Shown here one piece after another: positions 35,909-44,586 of a stretch of 64,000 nt of DNA. The stretch lies in assembly GCA_964630305.1 (NCBI GenBank), contig CAZVTR010000002.1, positions 51,734-115,733 of the forward strand. Reading direction: 5' to 3'. The translations under genes and the position numbers were made by a program. Positions within the stretch are counted from its first letter, which is position 1. Every line of letters starts with the position of its first letter. Source of the stretch: JAKPPT01 sp964630305 (GTDB taxonomy: Bacteria; Spirochaetota; Spirochaetia; Treponematales; UBA12059). The notes beneath the pieces were generated by a model. The model was not told the DNA's origin, searched no databases, and saw only the letters and a program-made list of their open reading frames with translations.

Positions 35909-37459
35909 ATGCGGCCTGAAATACATGAAACTGACAAGCAGATTCTCGAACTCGTTTATCCAGAATTAAAATACGGAGAGGATCCTGATATTGAGCGTTA
36001 TTTTGAATACCGAAGCCAAGGCCGTATGCTTGATGCTCTCGTCATCTACCAATCAAAATTAAAACCGCGCTACCCGGACGATGCAAAACGTATTGAATTG
36101 CTGGCACTATATAGAAAAAAGTCACCTCTATTTTCACAGTATCTATATGAACTCTTGAGTGAACGTGCAGGAATTATTATACGACAGCTTAAAAGCAATC
36201 TCGATGCAATGCTCATGCCGATGGAAAATATATCCCTCAAAAACACATATCGTGTATTAAAAGCTGTCGAAACAATCGCTCGTTTGCTGCCTGAAGATAA
36301 TGAACAGGCTTTAAACATGCTCTCCTTTTATGAAACCGTCTCCCAAATTTTACAGTATCGTCTCAAAGAATTCAAAAAGCTCAGCAAACTACTCAATGAT
36401 TTTTACGAACAGACAGCAATTAAAGAATTAGAAGCCTTTGATTTCCTTTCATTAAATGAATCTGCATTGTTAGAGCAAAAACGCAGGGAAGAAGAGTATC
36501 GCAAACACGAAAATTATTTTGATATCAGCAAAATAGAGTTTGATGAAGCCGATAAGCAAGCGATAGAAATATCACCCCGGCTTGAGCGCAATGAAGATAA
36601 AGTGTTAGCATTCTGCTATAAATATTGGTTACGAATAGATGATGCAGCTTTTGAAAGAATCGTATTTCTCTTTTCACAAAAATATCGTTCAAAGCACTAC
36701 GATATTTTTCGCACCATCAAATTTTGTAGAAAACGAAAGTATTCCGATGACGATATACTAACCATGGTTGCAACTGCATTATCTACAGATTATTCTTATA
36801 CAGTTCAGGGCGACATTTACATGCAGGAAACATGGCGACGACTCAAAGCCAATCTCTATGGTACTGAAAAATCACCAGCAAGAACACCTGTCACCGCTGA
36901 AATGAAATCAGACTTAGCTATTAAACATAAAAAAGTTTCTTCTCAACAAAAACATGAGAAACTAGCATCCAAACCAGCTCTTCCAGTATTAAAACCGGTA
37001 AAAAAACCAGAAATCAAACAAAAAACAACCACTGAGTCACTCTCACTTGCAAAAGAACTAGAACGAAGAAGAAAGCTTCTGACAAAACCTGCTGCACCAG
37101 CAAAACAAGATACAGTACACCTCATCTATACAGGTTCAATTTCAGACAAAGTAAGAAAAATATCAGGTCGCTCTTACGATGTATTTCAGGATCTCTTTTT
37201 TTCCAAAGTCAGAACCTTTATACAGGACGCACTCCATAAAGCGCGTATACCAGGCGCAAAAGGGCTTGGAGATAAGCTTAACATGGCAGAAGATCTCGTT
37301 TATGCCTGCATGAAAAAGAATTATCTTAACACGTATTTTGACTGGCCTAATTCTCACGAATATAAGCAATTAAAAGAATATGGATTTGACTTGCAGACGC
37401 TCGATGGCATCATAGAACACTGCATGCTTCAAATTCTAGAAAAAGAGCAAGTCATTTAA
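35909..37459 (+). CDS. Hypothetical helical cytosolic protein
   Basis: 516 residues. An N-terminal helical part (1-310) contains long charged helices, then a Lys/Pro-rich linker (about 325-400: KKVSSQQKHEK, KPVKKPEIKQK). A conserved-looking C-terminal domain (about 410-516: DVFQDLFFSKVRTFIQDALH, LNMAEDLVYACMKKNY) follows. No family recognised; no signal or membrane segment. The basic linker would suit nucleic-acid or membrane contact, which is a guess. Confidence 0.72.
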   Translation: MRPEIHETDKQILELVYPELKYGEDPDIERYFEYRSQGRMLDALVIYQSKLKPRYPDDAKRIELLALYRKKSPLFSQYLYELLSERAGIIIRQLKSNLDAMLMPMENISLKNTYRVLKAVETIARLLPEDNEQALNMLSFYETVSQILQYRLKEFKKLSKLLNDFYEQTAIKELEAFDFLSLNESALLEQKRREEEYRKHENYFDISKIEFDEADKQAIEISPRLERNEDKVLAFCYKYWLRIDDAAFERIVFLFSQKYRSKHYDIFRTIKFCRKRKYSDDDILTMVATALSTDYSYTVQGDIYMQETWRRLKANLYGTEKSPARTPVTAEMKSDLAIKHKKVSSQQKHEKLASKPALPVLKPVKKPEIKQKTTTESLSLAKELERRRKLLTKPAAPAKQDTVHLIYTGSISDKVRKISGRSYDVFQDLFFSKVRTFIQDALHKARIPGAKGLGDKLNMAEDLVYACMKKNYLNTYFDWPNSHEYKQLKEYGFDLQTLDGIIEHCMLQILEKEQVI

Positions 37460-37476
37460 TAACAACAGAATCAGGA

Positions 37477-37534
37477 ACAACATCCGGTTCTAATTTTATA
37501 ACCCTCATGAACATAGAATTGAACCAGATGTTGT
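37477..37534. terminator. Inverted repeat between convergent genes
   Basis: ACAACATCCGGTTC (37477-37490) pairs with GAACCAGATGTTGT (37521-37534) with one mismatch and a 30-nt loop. It lies between the convergent genes ending at 37459 and 37565, and no T run follows. It could be a bidirectional transcription barrier or a remnant of a small repeat. Confidence 0.45.
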
Positions 37535-37564
37535 AATCAAACTGACCAGTTCAGACGGATTACT

Positions 37565-39253
37565 TCACACCTCAAGTTTTTTGAGGCGCTTTTCACCAAA
37601 TGGCAAAAACACAATTAGTATCACCGCCGAAAGAAAAATCGGTATTAAAGCCATAAAAACAAGCAACTCTGTCATTGTCTTAATTTTTGTAATACTAAAA
37701 TAACCAATAACTCCAAGTATCACCATTTCTGCAAGAATTACAACAACAGCGTTAATATTTTGCTTCATCGCTGCAACAGGAGTTTCCCATTTTAATCTAG
37801 GATTGATTGTATCCACAACGAGCCCTGCAATGTTGAGTACAACCGCAAATGAAAAACTTATTACCGCAGCAAGTAAAAGTTGCCCCACAGACATTTCCAA
37901 TAACACAACTCCGAGGAGTACACTTATTGCTGTACCCAAAAATCCAAAAATGCACCCATGAATAAGCTTAGCCATTAAAAATGCTCTGCTGCTGATGGGA
38001 AGACTTTTCATAAATGACAGCTGTTTTGCATCTCGCGATATCGACGTACAGGTAATACTCGTTGCTGAACCTAAAAATGCACCAAAAAGACTGATTATTA
38101 TTACTTTGATTATTGGTGTGATTGTTGCAAAAAGATCAGTTATCTCTTTTACTGAATTTCTATCATTTGATAAATTAAAATAAAAACTGATTCCCAAAAT
38201 CAGCGGCATGAGAATGATGATAAACGGTCCATTTAAAAAATAAACTGGTTCTCGATTCATGAGCCGGAATTCTCTCAATACCAACGAAACGATTTTAGGA
38301 TTTTGCTGCGCTGTTTTACCAAGCAAAAGCTTTGCTTGTTTTTTATCAAGCTTCTTAATATAGTTTTCTGAAAAATTTCGAACAACAAATCGATACAGCG
38401 GTGACAGGTATTCAAAAATTACATATATTAATCCAAGTATAATTAGCAATAAAGCCGTAAGCGTAATCGTATATAGAGGTTTTTGTGGCTCTAAAAGTGT
38501 CGCTAAAATGAATTGAAACATGGGATTTTTATTATAAAGCTCCAAAAAACCCTGATTGCCACTCTCAAACAGCTTCATGAGAGCTTCTGGAGAAGAAGTC
38601 AGAGCCATAATTCTATTGGTTGCAGCATTAAAAAACAGCACACATATCATTACCAGGAAACCTGCAAAAATCATAACCCGATCGCGATTACGAAAAAACT
38701 TGCTGATCGATAACAGCGGCAGGCTCACAATATACCCTAACGCAGTTGCAATTACAGTAATAATAATGATGAGCAGCACCGCATTGAGCAAAAACATGAC
38801 TGATAGATGTTCAAAATACCAATAGATGCCTAAACCGCTCCCAATAATGAGCAGCGCTAATCCAAATTGCGCAAGAGCAATTGCGCTTGCTTTTGCAGAA
38901 AGTATGTATGAAGTTCGTACAGGCAGCGTAGCAATATACATTTCCATATCATTCGAATATATAGTAGAAAGAGCTGTCAGCACACAGAGCACTGTCGTAG
39001 CAGCCGATCCGTACAGCAATGCATACATGAGGAGCAGTTTTTGAACCCCTAGAGCTGCAAAAATCGTATACATTGAGTAATAAACTCGCCATGCTAAAAA
39101 ACCAAACGATGCTAAAACATAAATAACCAACAAAGCGATTCCAAAAAGCTTTGCAATACTCTTAAAGCTTATCCTGCCATTTTGATCCTTAATTTCAGGA
39201 AAAGCATAAAAACTCTTAAAAAACAGCACTATTATCGAAAATAGTTTTTTCAT
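37565..39253 (-). CDS. ABC-2-type exporter permease
   Basis: 562 residues with about 12 membrane helices in two blocks and a cytosolic loop between (EYLSPLYRFVVRNFSENYIKKLDKKQAK). The DMEMYIATLPVRTSYILSAK segment and its counterpart KQLSFMKSLPISSRAFLMAKLI, one in each half, suggest an internal duplication of the permease unit. Paired with the ATPase gene at 39250 (overlap of 4 bp). Substrate unknown. Confidence 0.82.
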   Translation of the reverse strand: MKKLFSIIVLFFKSFYAFPEIKDQNGRISFKSIAKLFGIALLVIYVLASFGFLAWRVYYSMYTIFAALGVQKLLLMYALLYGSAATTVLCVLTALSTIYSNDMEMYIATLPVRTSYILSAKASAIALAQFGLALLIIGSGLGIYWYFEHLSVMFLLNAVLLIIIITVIATALGYIVSLPLLSISKFFRNRDRVMIFAGFLVMICVLFFNAATNRIMALTSSPEALMKLFESGNQGFLELYNKNPMFQFILATLLEPQKPLYTITLTALLLIILGLIYVIFEYLSPLYRFVVRNFSENYIKKLDKKQAKLLLGKTAQQNPKIVSLVLREFRLMNREPVYFLNGPFIIILMPLILGISFYFNLSNDRNSVKEITDLFATITPIIKVIIISLFGAFLGSATSITCTSISRDAKQLSFMKSLPISSRAFLMAKLIHGCIFGFLGTAISVLLGVVLLEMSVGQLLLAAVISFSFAVVLNIAGLVVDTINPRLKWETPVAAMKQNINAVVVILAEMVILGVIGYFSITKIKTMTELLVFMALIPIFLSAVILIVFLPFGEKRLKKLEV

Positions 39254-39990
39254 GAAACCTGCTCCTTCTCGTCCACAAGTTCCAAAAATAAATTTTCAAG
39301 CGAAGTATCTTTACCTTTAAGTTCACGGAGTTCATCAAGCGAACCAGTAAATACAATCTTCCCTTTATTGATAATTGCAAGCTTGTCACATACCCGCTCT
39401 GCAACTTCCATCACATGCGTTGAAAAGAACACACACTTACCGGCATTGGCGCGTTCCCGCATGAGCTCTTTAAGCTTAAAAGCAGCATGCGGATCAAGCC
39501 CAACCATCGGTTCATCCAAAAGCCAATTCTGAGGATCTGAAAGCAAACTTCCAGCAATGATAAGCTTTTGTTTCATACCCCGTGAATAGCTAGCAATTTT
39601 CGCATTGAGCACATCAGCAATTTCAAACATAGTAGTATAACGCTCTATCGCCGCATACCTGTCACCTTTGCTTAAATCATACACATCTGCAATAAAATTG
39701 AGATACTCAATACCTTTAAGCCTACTAAAAAGCTCCGGATTATCTGGTACAAAACCGATAGCATGTTTTGCCTTGAGCTCATCAGATATAATAGAATACC
39801 CATCAACCATAATTGTACCGCTATCAGCTTGAAGCGAACCAGTAATTAACTTGAGCGTTGTAGTTTTTCCAGCTCCATTAGGGCCCAAAAAGCCAAAAAT
39901 GCACCCATTTGGCACTGTGAGACTGATAGCATCAAGCGCTTTAGTTTTAGCTTTGTTATACGATTTACTCACTGCATTAATCTCAATCAT
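39250..39990 (-). CDS. ABC transporter ATP-binding protein
   Basis: 246 residues. Walker A GPNGAGKTT (about 36-44), signature SYSRGMKQKL (about 136; the usual SGGQ is SRGMKQ as in ABC-2 drug/antibiotic exporters), Walker B NWLLDEPMVGLD. GAGAGGAG precedes the ATG. An exact repeat core at 39657-39666 encodes GDRY in this gene. Confidence 0.92.
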   Translation of the reverse strand: MIEINAVSKSYNKAKTKALDAISLTVPNGCIFGFLGPNGAGKTTTLKLITGSLQADSGTIMVDGYSIISDELKAKHAIGFVPDNPELFSRLKGIEYLNFIADVYDLSKGDRYAAIERYTTMFEIADVLNAKIASYSRGMKQKLIIAGSLLSDPQNWLLDEPMVGLDPHAAFKLKELMRERANAGKCVFFSTHVMEVAERVCDKLAIINKGKIVFTGSLDELRELKGKDTSLENLFLELVDEKEQVS

Positions 39991-40045
39991 AGTTACTCCT
40001 CTCTAATTAATACCTATTTGATAACTAATTTGATACCTGTCCCCA

Positions 40046-40145
40046 NNNNNNNNNNNNNNNNNNNNNNNNNNNNNNNNNNNNNNNNNNNNNNNNNNNNNNN
40101 NNNNNNNNNNNNNNNNNNNNNNNNNNNNNNNNNNNNNNNNNNNNN
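40046..40145. other. Assembly gap (100 N) inside the dispersed repeat
   Basis: The same 17 bp, containing GATACCTGTCCCCA, stand on both sides (40029-40045 and 40146-40162). Because that sequence is a variant of the dispersed motif, the contigs may have broken at a repeat, and the missing DNA could hold more copies or a larger element. Confidence 0.85.
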
Positions 40146-40168
40146 TTTGATACCTGTCCCCACGGCCG

Positions 40169-40756
40169 TTATAAAGAAATTCTTCCTCTAAACGAATGTG
40201 CAAGAGTAATTCTATCTGCATATTCTAGATCCCCACCAAAAGGTATACCTGTAGCAAGCTTAGTTACAGTTAGAGGATACCCGGCGAACATCTTCTTTAT
40301 ATACAAGGCTGTTGTATCACCTTCTACCGTTGGGTTGGTAGCTATCACCAATTCTTTAGTCTGAAGCTGTTGAACACGTTTTTGCAAAAGATCGAGTGTA
40401 AGTGCGTCCGGTCCTACCCCATCGAGCGGAGAAATGAGTCCGCCAAGCACATGGTAGAGCCCATGAAATTCCTGCGAAGCCTCAATTGTCAGAACATCCT
40501 GCGGTTGTTCTACCACACAGATGATCGACTTATCCCGCAAAGGCGATGAACAAATTGGGCATGGATCAGTTTCGGTATATGACCCGCATTCGGGGCAAAA
40601 GTGCACGACACTCTTTAACTGCTTAATAGATTCAGCAAGTGCCTCTGCAAAATCAGAATTAGAACGCAGAATGTAAAAGGCCATCCTGGATGCCGTCTTT
40701 TTCCCGATACCTGGTAACCGAGACAATAGATTTACAGTATCATCGAGTGTTTTCAT
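40169..40756 (-). CDS. recR: Recombination mediator RecR
   Basis: 195 residues, full length: N-terminal helix-hairpin-helix (LSRLPGIGKKTASRMAFY), C4 zinc finger (CPECGSYTETDPCPIC, about 55-70), Toprim core (ICVVEQPQDVLTIE) and C-terminal Walker-like part (TKLATGIPFGGDLEYADRIT). RecR acts with RecO/RecF in loading RecA at gaps. It follows ybaB and dnaX in the widely conserved order. Confidence 0.95.
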   Translation of the reverse strand: MKTLDDTVNLLSRLPGIGKKTASRMAFYILRSNSDFAEALAESIKQLKSVVHFCPECGSYTETDPCPICSSPLRDKSIICVVEQPQDVLTIEASQEFHGLYHVLGGLISPLDGVGPDALTLDLLQKRVQQLQTKELVIATNPTVEGDTTALYIKKMFAGYPLTVTKLATGIPFGGDLEYADRITLAHSFRGRISL

Positions 40757-40760
40757 TATT

Positions 40761-41117
40761 TCATTGTTTGAACAAATTATTGAAAATTGAGCTGAGGTCT
40801 TCTGGGTTTATGCCACCAGGTATCCCCGAAGTACTGGCAGGAATAATATTTTTCATAGCTTCTTTGAGCTTAGCCTGCGCGTCATTATATGCCGCTTTAA
40901 ACAAATCTTGAACAATCACAACATCACCCGAGGCAAACACTTCTGGTGACAGGTATACATTCGTTATTTGCATAGCGCCATTGAGCGTCACCGATGCCAT
41001 ATTGCCTCCAGCGGTACCCGTTACAGTTATACTTGCTAATCGTTCTTGAGTTTCTTTAAGCTGCTGCTGTAAAAGCGCAGGATTGCCAAGCATTTTAAAA
41101 AGATCCGATATTTCCAT
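40761..41117 (-). CDS. ybaB: Nucleoid-associated protein YbaB/EbfC
   Basis: 118 residues. The family features are seen: N-terminal helix with KMLGNPALLQQQLKETQERL, central VTGTAGGNMASVTLNGAMQI, and VIVQDLFKAAYNDAQAKLKEAM. It binds DNA as a dimer; the Borrelia homologue EbfC is a known DNA-binding regulator. One exact repeat core (40945-40954) encodes part of VYLSPE. Confidence 0.9.
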   Translation of the reverse strand: MEISDLFKMLGNPALLQQQLKETQERLASITVTGTAGGNMASVTLNGAMQITNVYLSPEVFASGDVVIVQDLFKAAYNDAQAKLKEAMKNIIPASTSGIPGGINPEDLSSIFNNLFKQ

Positions 41118-41121
41118 ATGA

Positions 41122-42867
41122 CTATTCCTCCGTCAGACGAGTCCCTCTAAATACCTTTTCAACAATTTGTGCCGGACTTTCAGTCCCAGCAGCATCTTTT
41201 GATGCACCAGATTCCTGTTCCTGCTCTTCCGAATTTTGCATAACATATGCATGTATTCTTATAGGACGATTAAACAGATTTTGCAAAACAGGATTGAGTA
41301 CCGCACTTTCCGCATTAATCTTATCTGCTTCAAAATTGGAAACACAGGATACTTCTAACCTGTCACCTTCCACCGACCAATCAATTGCTCTCGAGAGCAT
41401 TGCGCTGAGCATCAAATTTTGCTTGCCCAATGCTGCAATAAGCCTATCTTTTATAGCCATTGCACTCTCAAAGGTACTATCTGATGATTTAGAAACATCA
41501 AGTGAAGCTCTGTTATCGCTTGCGACTGTGTTGTTGCAACTAGTATCGCTTGTGACATCGCTGGTGACAGGTATCGAACCTCTTGTGATAGGTTTCGAGT
41601 TATACATTGCTTGGGTGACAGGTTTTATAGTAGTTTTTGAATCAACCAAATTATCATTCGCAGCATCTGAAACATTGCTCGGTACTAATTTTTCTGCAAT
41701 TGTGGTTGCTTGTTGAGTATTGCCCTCAATAAGCGCTTGTTTCAAATTTGTTAGTACTGAAAGAATCTCAGAGCGTGGTATAAGCGCACGAATTTCACAG
41801 AGCATAAGCAACGCAAGTTCAATTTCATATCGAGGATTCACGCTGTACCGCATGTTCCTATAAACATCAAGAAGCACAGCAAGCATTCGCTCTAGGTGTT
41901 GCGTATCGAAATTAGTCAATATCACACCTGGCACTGATTCTTTTGAAAACCCTAAAAGTTCCTGTTTCTCAACGCCTGCTTTGATAAAAAGGAGCGTCCG
42001 AACATACTGTATTGTATCGACCAAGAGCTGTTCAATCGAAACTCCAGAAGAAACTATTGATTCAACAAGTTCGATAGTTTTGGCTTTATCACCTTGCGCA
42101 ACCATGCTCATCAACATGCCGATACGCTCAGAGCCCACAATTCCAAGCTTATCCTGAATTACTGACAGCCTGATATGCCCATCTGAAAAGGAAGCTACCT
42201 GGTCAAACAACGTGTATGCGTCTCTGAGCGAACCAGTAGCTTCACGAGCAATCCACATGAGCGCATCATCATCTGCTATTATACCTAAATCCTGCGCTGC
42301 TGAGACGAGTCTTTCCTTGATAATTGCAAGCGGAATCAATCTAAAAACAAACTGTTGGCATCGGCTGCGGATGGTAGCTGGCACCTTATGTAATTCGGTA
42401 GTCGCAAAAATAAAAATAATGTAGGGTGGCGGTTCTTCGATAGTTTTTAACAGTGCATTAAACGCACTGTTTGATAACATGTGTACTTCATCAATAATGT
42501 AGATTTTATATTTAGAAAAGTTAGGCGGGAAAAGCACCTCATCTTTAATTTGGCGCACATTATCAACCGAGGTGTTAGATGCACCGTCAATTTCGATAAC
42601 GTCAAGCGATGCTCCTCTGGTGATAGCCTGGCATGAATTGCATACACCGCAGGGCTCCGCTGTTGGACCTCGCTCACAGTTCAAAGATTTTGCCAGTATT
42701 CGCGCAGTACTCGTCTTGCCACACCCTCGCGGGCCAGAAAACAGGTAAGCATGCGCAATTCTTCCCGATTCAATCGAAGCCTTGAGCGTAATCGAAACAA
42801 AATCCTGTCCCGCCAGCTCACTAAAAGTCTGAGGCCGTTTGCGGTTTGCTGTAACTTCATACGCCAT
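41122..42867 (-). CDS. dnaX: DNA polymerase III subunit gamma/tau
   Basis: 581 residues. AAA+ clamp-loader core: FSGPRGCGKTSTAR (Walker A), Cys zinc site (CERGPTAEPCGVCNSC), YIIDEVHMLS (Walker B), and RSRCQQFVF (sensor). Domain III follows to about residue 370. The region 380-480 is a Ser/Thr-rich linker that includes IPVTSDVTSDTS and KPVTQAMYNSKPITRG. It is built from three exact cores of the dispersed repeat (41563, 41614, and a further one at 41358) plus decayed copies. A C-terminal tau-like domain (about 465-540) follows. No Shine-Dalgarno sequence is apparent before ATG 42867. Confidence 0.93.
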   Translation of the reverse strand: MAYEVTANRKRPQTFSELAGQDFVSITLKASIESGRIAHAYLFSGPRGCGKTSTARILAKSLNCERGPTAEPCGVCNSCQAITRGASLDVIEIDGASNTSVDNVRQIKDEVLFPPNFSKYKIYIIDEVHMLSNSAFNALLKTIEEPPPYIIFIFATTELHKVPATIRSRCQQFVFRLIPLAIIKERLVSAAQDLGIIADDDALMWIAREATGSLRDAYTLFDQVASFSDGHIRLSVIQDKLGIVGSERIGMLMSMVAQGDKAKTIELVESIVSSGVSIEQLLVDTIQYVRTLLFIKAGVEKQELLGFSKESVPGVILTNFDTQHLERMLAVLLDVYRNMRYSVNPRYEIELALLMLCEIRALIPRSEILSVLTNLKQALIEGNTQQATTIAEKLVPSNVSDAANDNLVDSKTTIKPVTQAMYNSKPITRGSIPVTSDVTSDTSCNNTVASDNRASLDVSKSSDSTFESAMAIKDRLIAALGKQNLMLSAMLSRAIDWSVEGDRLEVSCVSNFEADKINAESAVLNPVLQNLFNRPIRIHAYVMQNSEEQEQESGASKDAAGTESPAQIVEKVFRGTRLTEE

Positions 42868-43241
42868 GAGCTAAGCATATCATGGTGACAGGTTTATAGT
42901 AAACTGGGGCCACCACAAACAACGTTGCCAGGTTTGTAGTTATGTTTATTTGGAACACAAAAGTACCAGGTTTATAGTTTTTTATAGTTTAGTTTTTTCT
43001 TTGGTGACAGGTATTCCAAAAAAATAGGTAAGGTTTTCTAATAGAATTTTGGTTTTCTTATAAAAATTTTTCTATGGTGACAGGTATATAAAAAGATTTC
43101 TTTTCTAATTTTCTTCAAATTTCAATTTTTTAGTAAACCTTAGAAGTATAAATAAAACTAAGCATTAGAGGTGAAAATCGAAATAGAGATAGCAAATAGC
43201 AAATTAACTTCTATAGAACTAATTTTAATGGGGAGGGGTCT
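42868..43241. repeat. Intergenic cluster of the dispersed motif
   Basis: 374 bp between dnaX and the SRP RNA. It holds three exact GGTGACAGGT cores (42884, 43003, 43076) and two CCAGGTTTRTAG variants (about 42924 and 42963), all on the same strand and 30-75 bp apart. AT-rich DNA lies between. No gene seen. Confidence 0.75.
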
Positions 43242-43363
43242 CCTGCAACCATAAGGTCAGGCTTTGCATGGCACAAGATCATTCCGCTTACCGTTGCTTC
43301 CTTCCGGACCTGGCGGGGTTAGGCAGCGAACCTTTGCATGGAGCCTGACCATATCGTTGCAGG
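43242..43363 (-). ncRNA. ffs: Signal recognition particle RNA (4.5S-type)
   Basis: The minus strand carries the conserved tetraloop hairpin with GCCAGGTCCGGAAGGAAGCA (complement of about 43293-43312), the Ffh-binding domain of bacterial SRP RNA. The flanks pair into one long stem: GGTCAGGCT...AGCCTGACC (43255-43350) and an outer CCTGCAAC/GTTGCAGG (43242-43249, 43356-43363). A TATAAT lies at 43364-43369, so the true 5' end may be a few bases inside the outer stem. It targets membrane proteins with Ffh to FtsY. Confidence 0.92.
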
Positions 43364-43435
43364 ATTATACTCATCGCATATCAAATTTTGACTCGCAAGT
43401 ACTACAAACTATAGTTGATCGGTATGAAAAAAAAC

Positions 43436-43522
43436 GGAGAGAGAGGGATTTGAACCCTCGGTGCCCTTTAGGAGCACACACGACTTCCAATCGTGCACCT
43501 TCGGCCGCTCGGTCATCTCTCC
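43436..43522 (-). tRNA. tRNA-Ser (anticodon GGA)
   Basis: 87 nt on the minus strand. The acceptor stem GGAGAGA pairs with TCTCTCC, the anticodon stem CACGA/TCGTG encloses loop TTGGAAG with GGA, a long variable arm is present, and the T-loop reads GGTTCAAATCC. CCA is not encoded. A run of eight T follows on the minus strand and probably ends transcription. Confidence 0.97.
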
Positions 43523-43559
43523 AAAATCAGCCTTGATAATACCAAAGGAGGCTGATTTT
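43523..43559 (-). repeat. 11-bp inverted repeat abutting the tRNA 5' end
   Basis: AAAATCAGCCT (43523-43533) and AGGCTGATTTT (43549-43559) form a perfect 11-bp stem with a 15-nt loop, directly next to the first base of tRNA-Ser. It could be a terminator of transcription coming from the RAYT side, or a processing signal. Confidence 0.6.
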
Positions 43560-43649
43560 GACAAGCCGATAAAAAGAGTAATGCTACAATTCTAAATAAA
43601 TTACCATCTAAAATATTCAGAATGTTACTTTTCAGCTTTAAAACTATAA

Positions 43650-44192
43650 TTATAATTCATTACTGCTCCCAAAATCATAGTTTTCTTTGGAAAATTTCTT
43701 ATATAATTCTGTAATTTCCTCGCTTATCCAATGTAAAAATAATGCAAACCGCTTTTTAAAAAATAGCAACCCGCTCCAAAACCATTGATCAGGACTTTTC
43801 ACTAGTTTTGCTTTGACAGGATTAAAAATTATATATTTCAAAACTTGTTCTATATCCTGAATTCGCATAAGCGGTTTTGAAAAGTATCAGCCTGCCCAAA
43901 AATGCCCAACTAATTTATAGATAGCATTAAATTTTTTCGTAAACGTCATCAGTAACCTTTGCATAATTTTTGGAAGATCATAACAATTTAATGGTTTAAT
44001 AAGCAGATGAATATGATTATCCATCAATGTAAAGCCTTCTACTCTAAATTGATATTCTTTTTGCAGTTTCCTTAGAATTCTCATAAATATCTTTTTTAAT
44101 CCAGGACGTTGTAGAAAATAAATCTGATGATTTGTTCTTACGGTAATATGATACGTTGCTCCTGGAATTAATAATCGTGGTTTTCTAGCCAT
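43650..44192 (-). pseudogene. REP-associated tyrosine transposase (RAYT), stopped by one TGA
   Basis: The frame starts at ATG 44192 (AAAGGAGAAAGAAA upstream) with ARKPRLLIPGATYHITVRT. It contains the HuH metal motif MDNHIHLLIKPL and reaches GHFWAG, where TGA (43887-43889) occurs. It then continues in the same frame with YFSKPL...QVLKYIIFNPVKAKLV, holding the catalytic Tyr region of Y1 transposases, to 43650. The residue expected at the stop in this family is Arg (GHFWxxRY/FS), so a CGA-to-TGA change explains it. Total length about 180 codons, normal for RAYTs. These enzymes mobilise short REP sequences. The highest density of the window's dispersed motif surrounds this gene. Confidence 0.85.
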
Positions 44193-44209
44193 TTTCTTTC
44201 TCCTTTCGA

Positions 44210-44228
44210 AAACTAAAATATTTAGTTT
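44210..44228. repeat. Perfect hairpin in front of the RAYT gene
   Basis: AAACTAAA-ATA-TTTAGTTT (8-bp stem, 3-nt loop) lies just upstream of the RAYT ribosome binding site. It may be an operator, or the end hairpin that Y1-type enzymes recognise. Confidence 0.5.
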
Positions 44229-44533
44229 CCTTTCTATTAAATTGATTCAATTTGTAACATCTGAATATTTAAGTGATTTTGAACACTCACATGCAGAGAA
44301 CGAAGTTTTTATACAACAAAATAGACTTTAAGGTGACAGGTTTCAAGGATTTGTTTCAAAACTGTTTGGTAAAAAATAGTTATGATGCGGTAATTTTTAG
44401 AATACCGGTATGCTTAATGTCAAAAGTAACTTTGGTCTGGTGACAGGTATTCTGTTGGGTATTTGATGACAGGTATCTTCTGTTGTTGGTTCGGGACTTT
44501 CACCCGCAAGATGTGCACCCTACTGGGCGCACA
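44229..44533. repeat. Intergenic region with motif copies
   Basis: About 300 bp between the RAYT remnant and the porin terminator. It contains two exact GGTGACAGGT cores (44332, 44439) and one variant GATGACAGGT (44465), all on the + strand, the last two 26 bp apart. No gene seen. Confidence 0.7.
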
Positions 44534-44564
44534 TAAAAAAAGCTGCCTGCAAAAACAGGCAGCT
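44534..44564 (-). terminator. Terminator of the porin gene
   Basis: AGCTGCCTG (44541-44549) pairs perfectly with CAGGCAGCT (44556-44564). On the minus strand a run of seven T follows. It lies 22 bp past the porin stop. Confidence 0.92.
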
Positions 44565-44586
44565 ATAACATTACTCAATATCTAGC

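Noticed and set aside
43264..43536. 90-codon frame across ffs and tRNA-Ser
   Set aside because: It lies antisense over two structured RNA genes and has no coding support.
43887..43889. TGA in the RAYT as selenocysteine codon
   Set aside because: The expected residue is Arg, not Cys or a catalytic site; no SECIS-like hairpin was apparent just downstream. A nonsense mutation is simpler.
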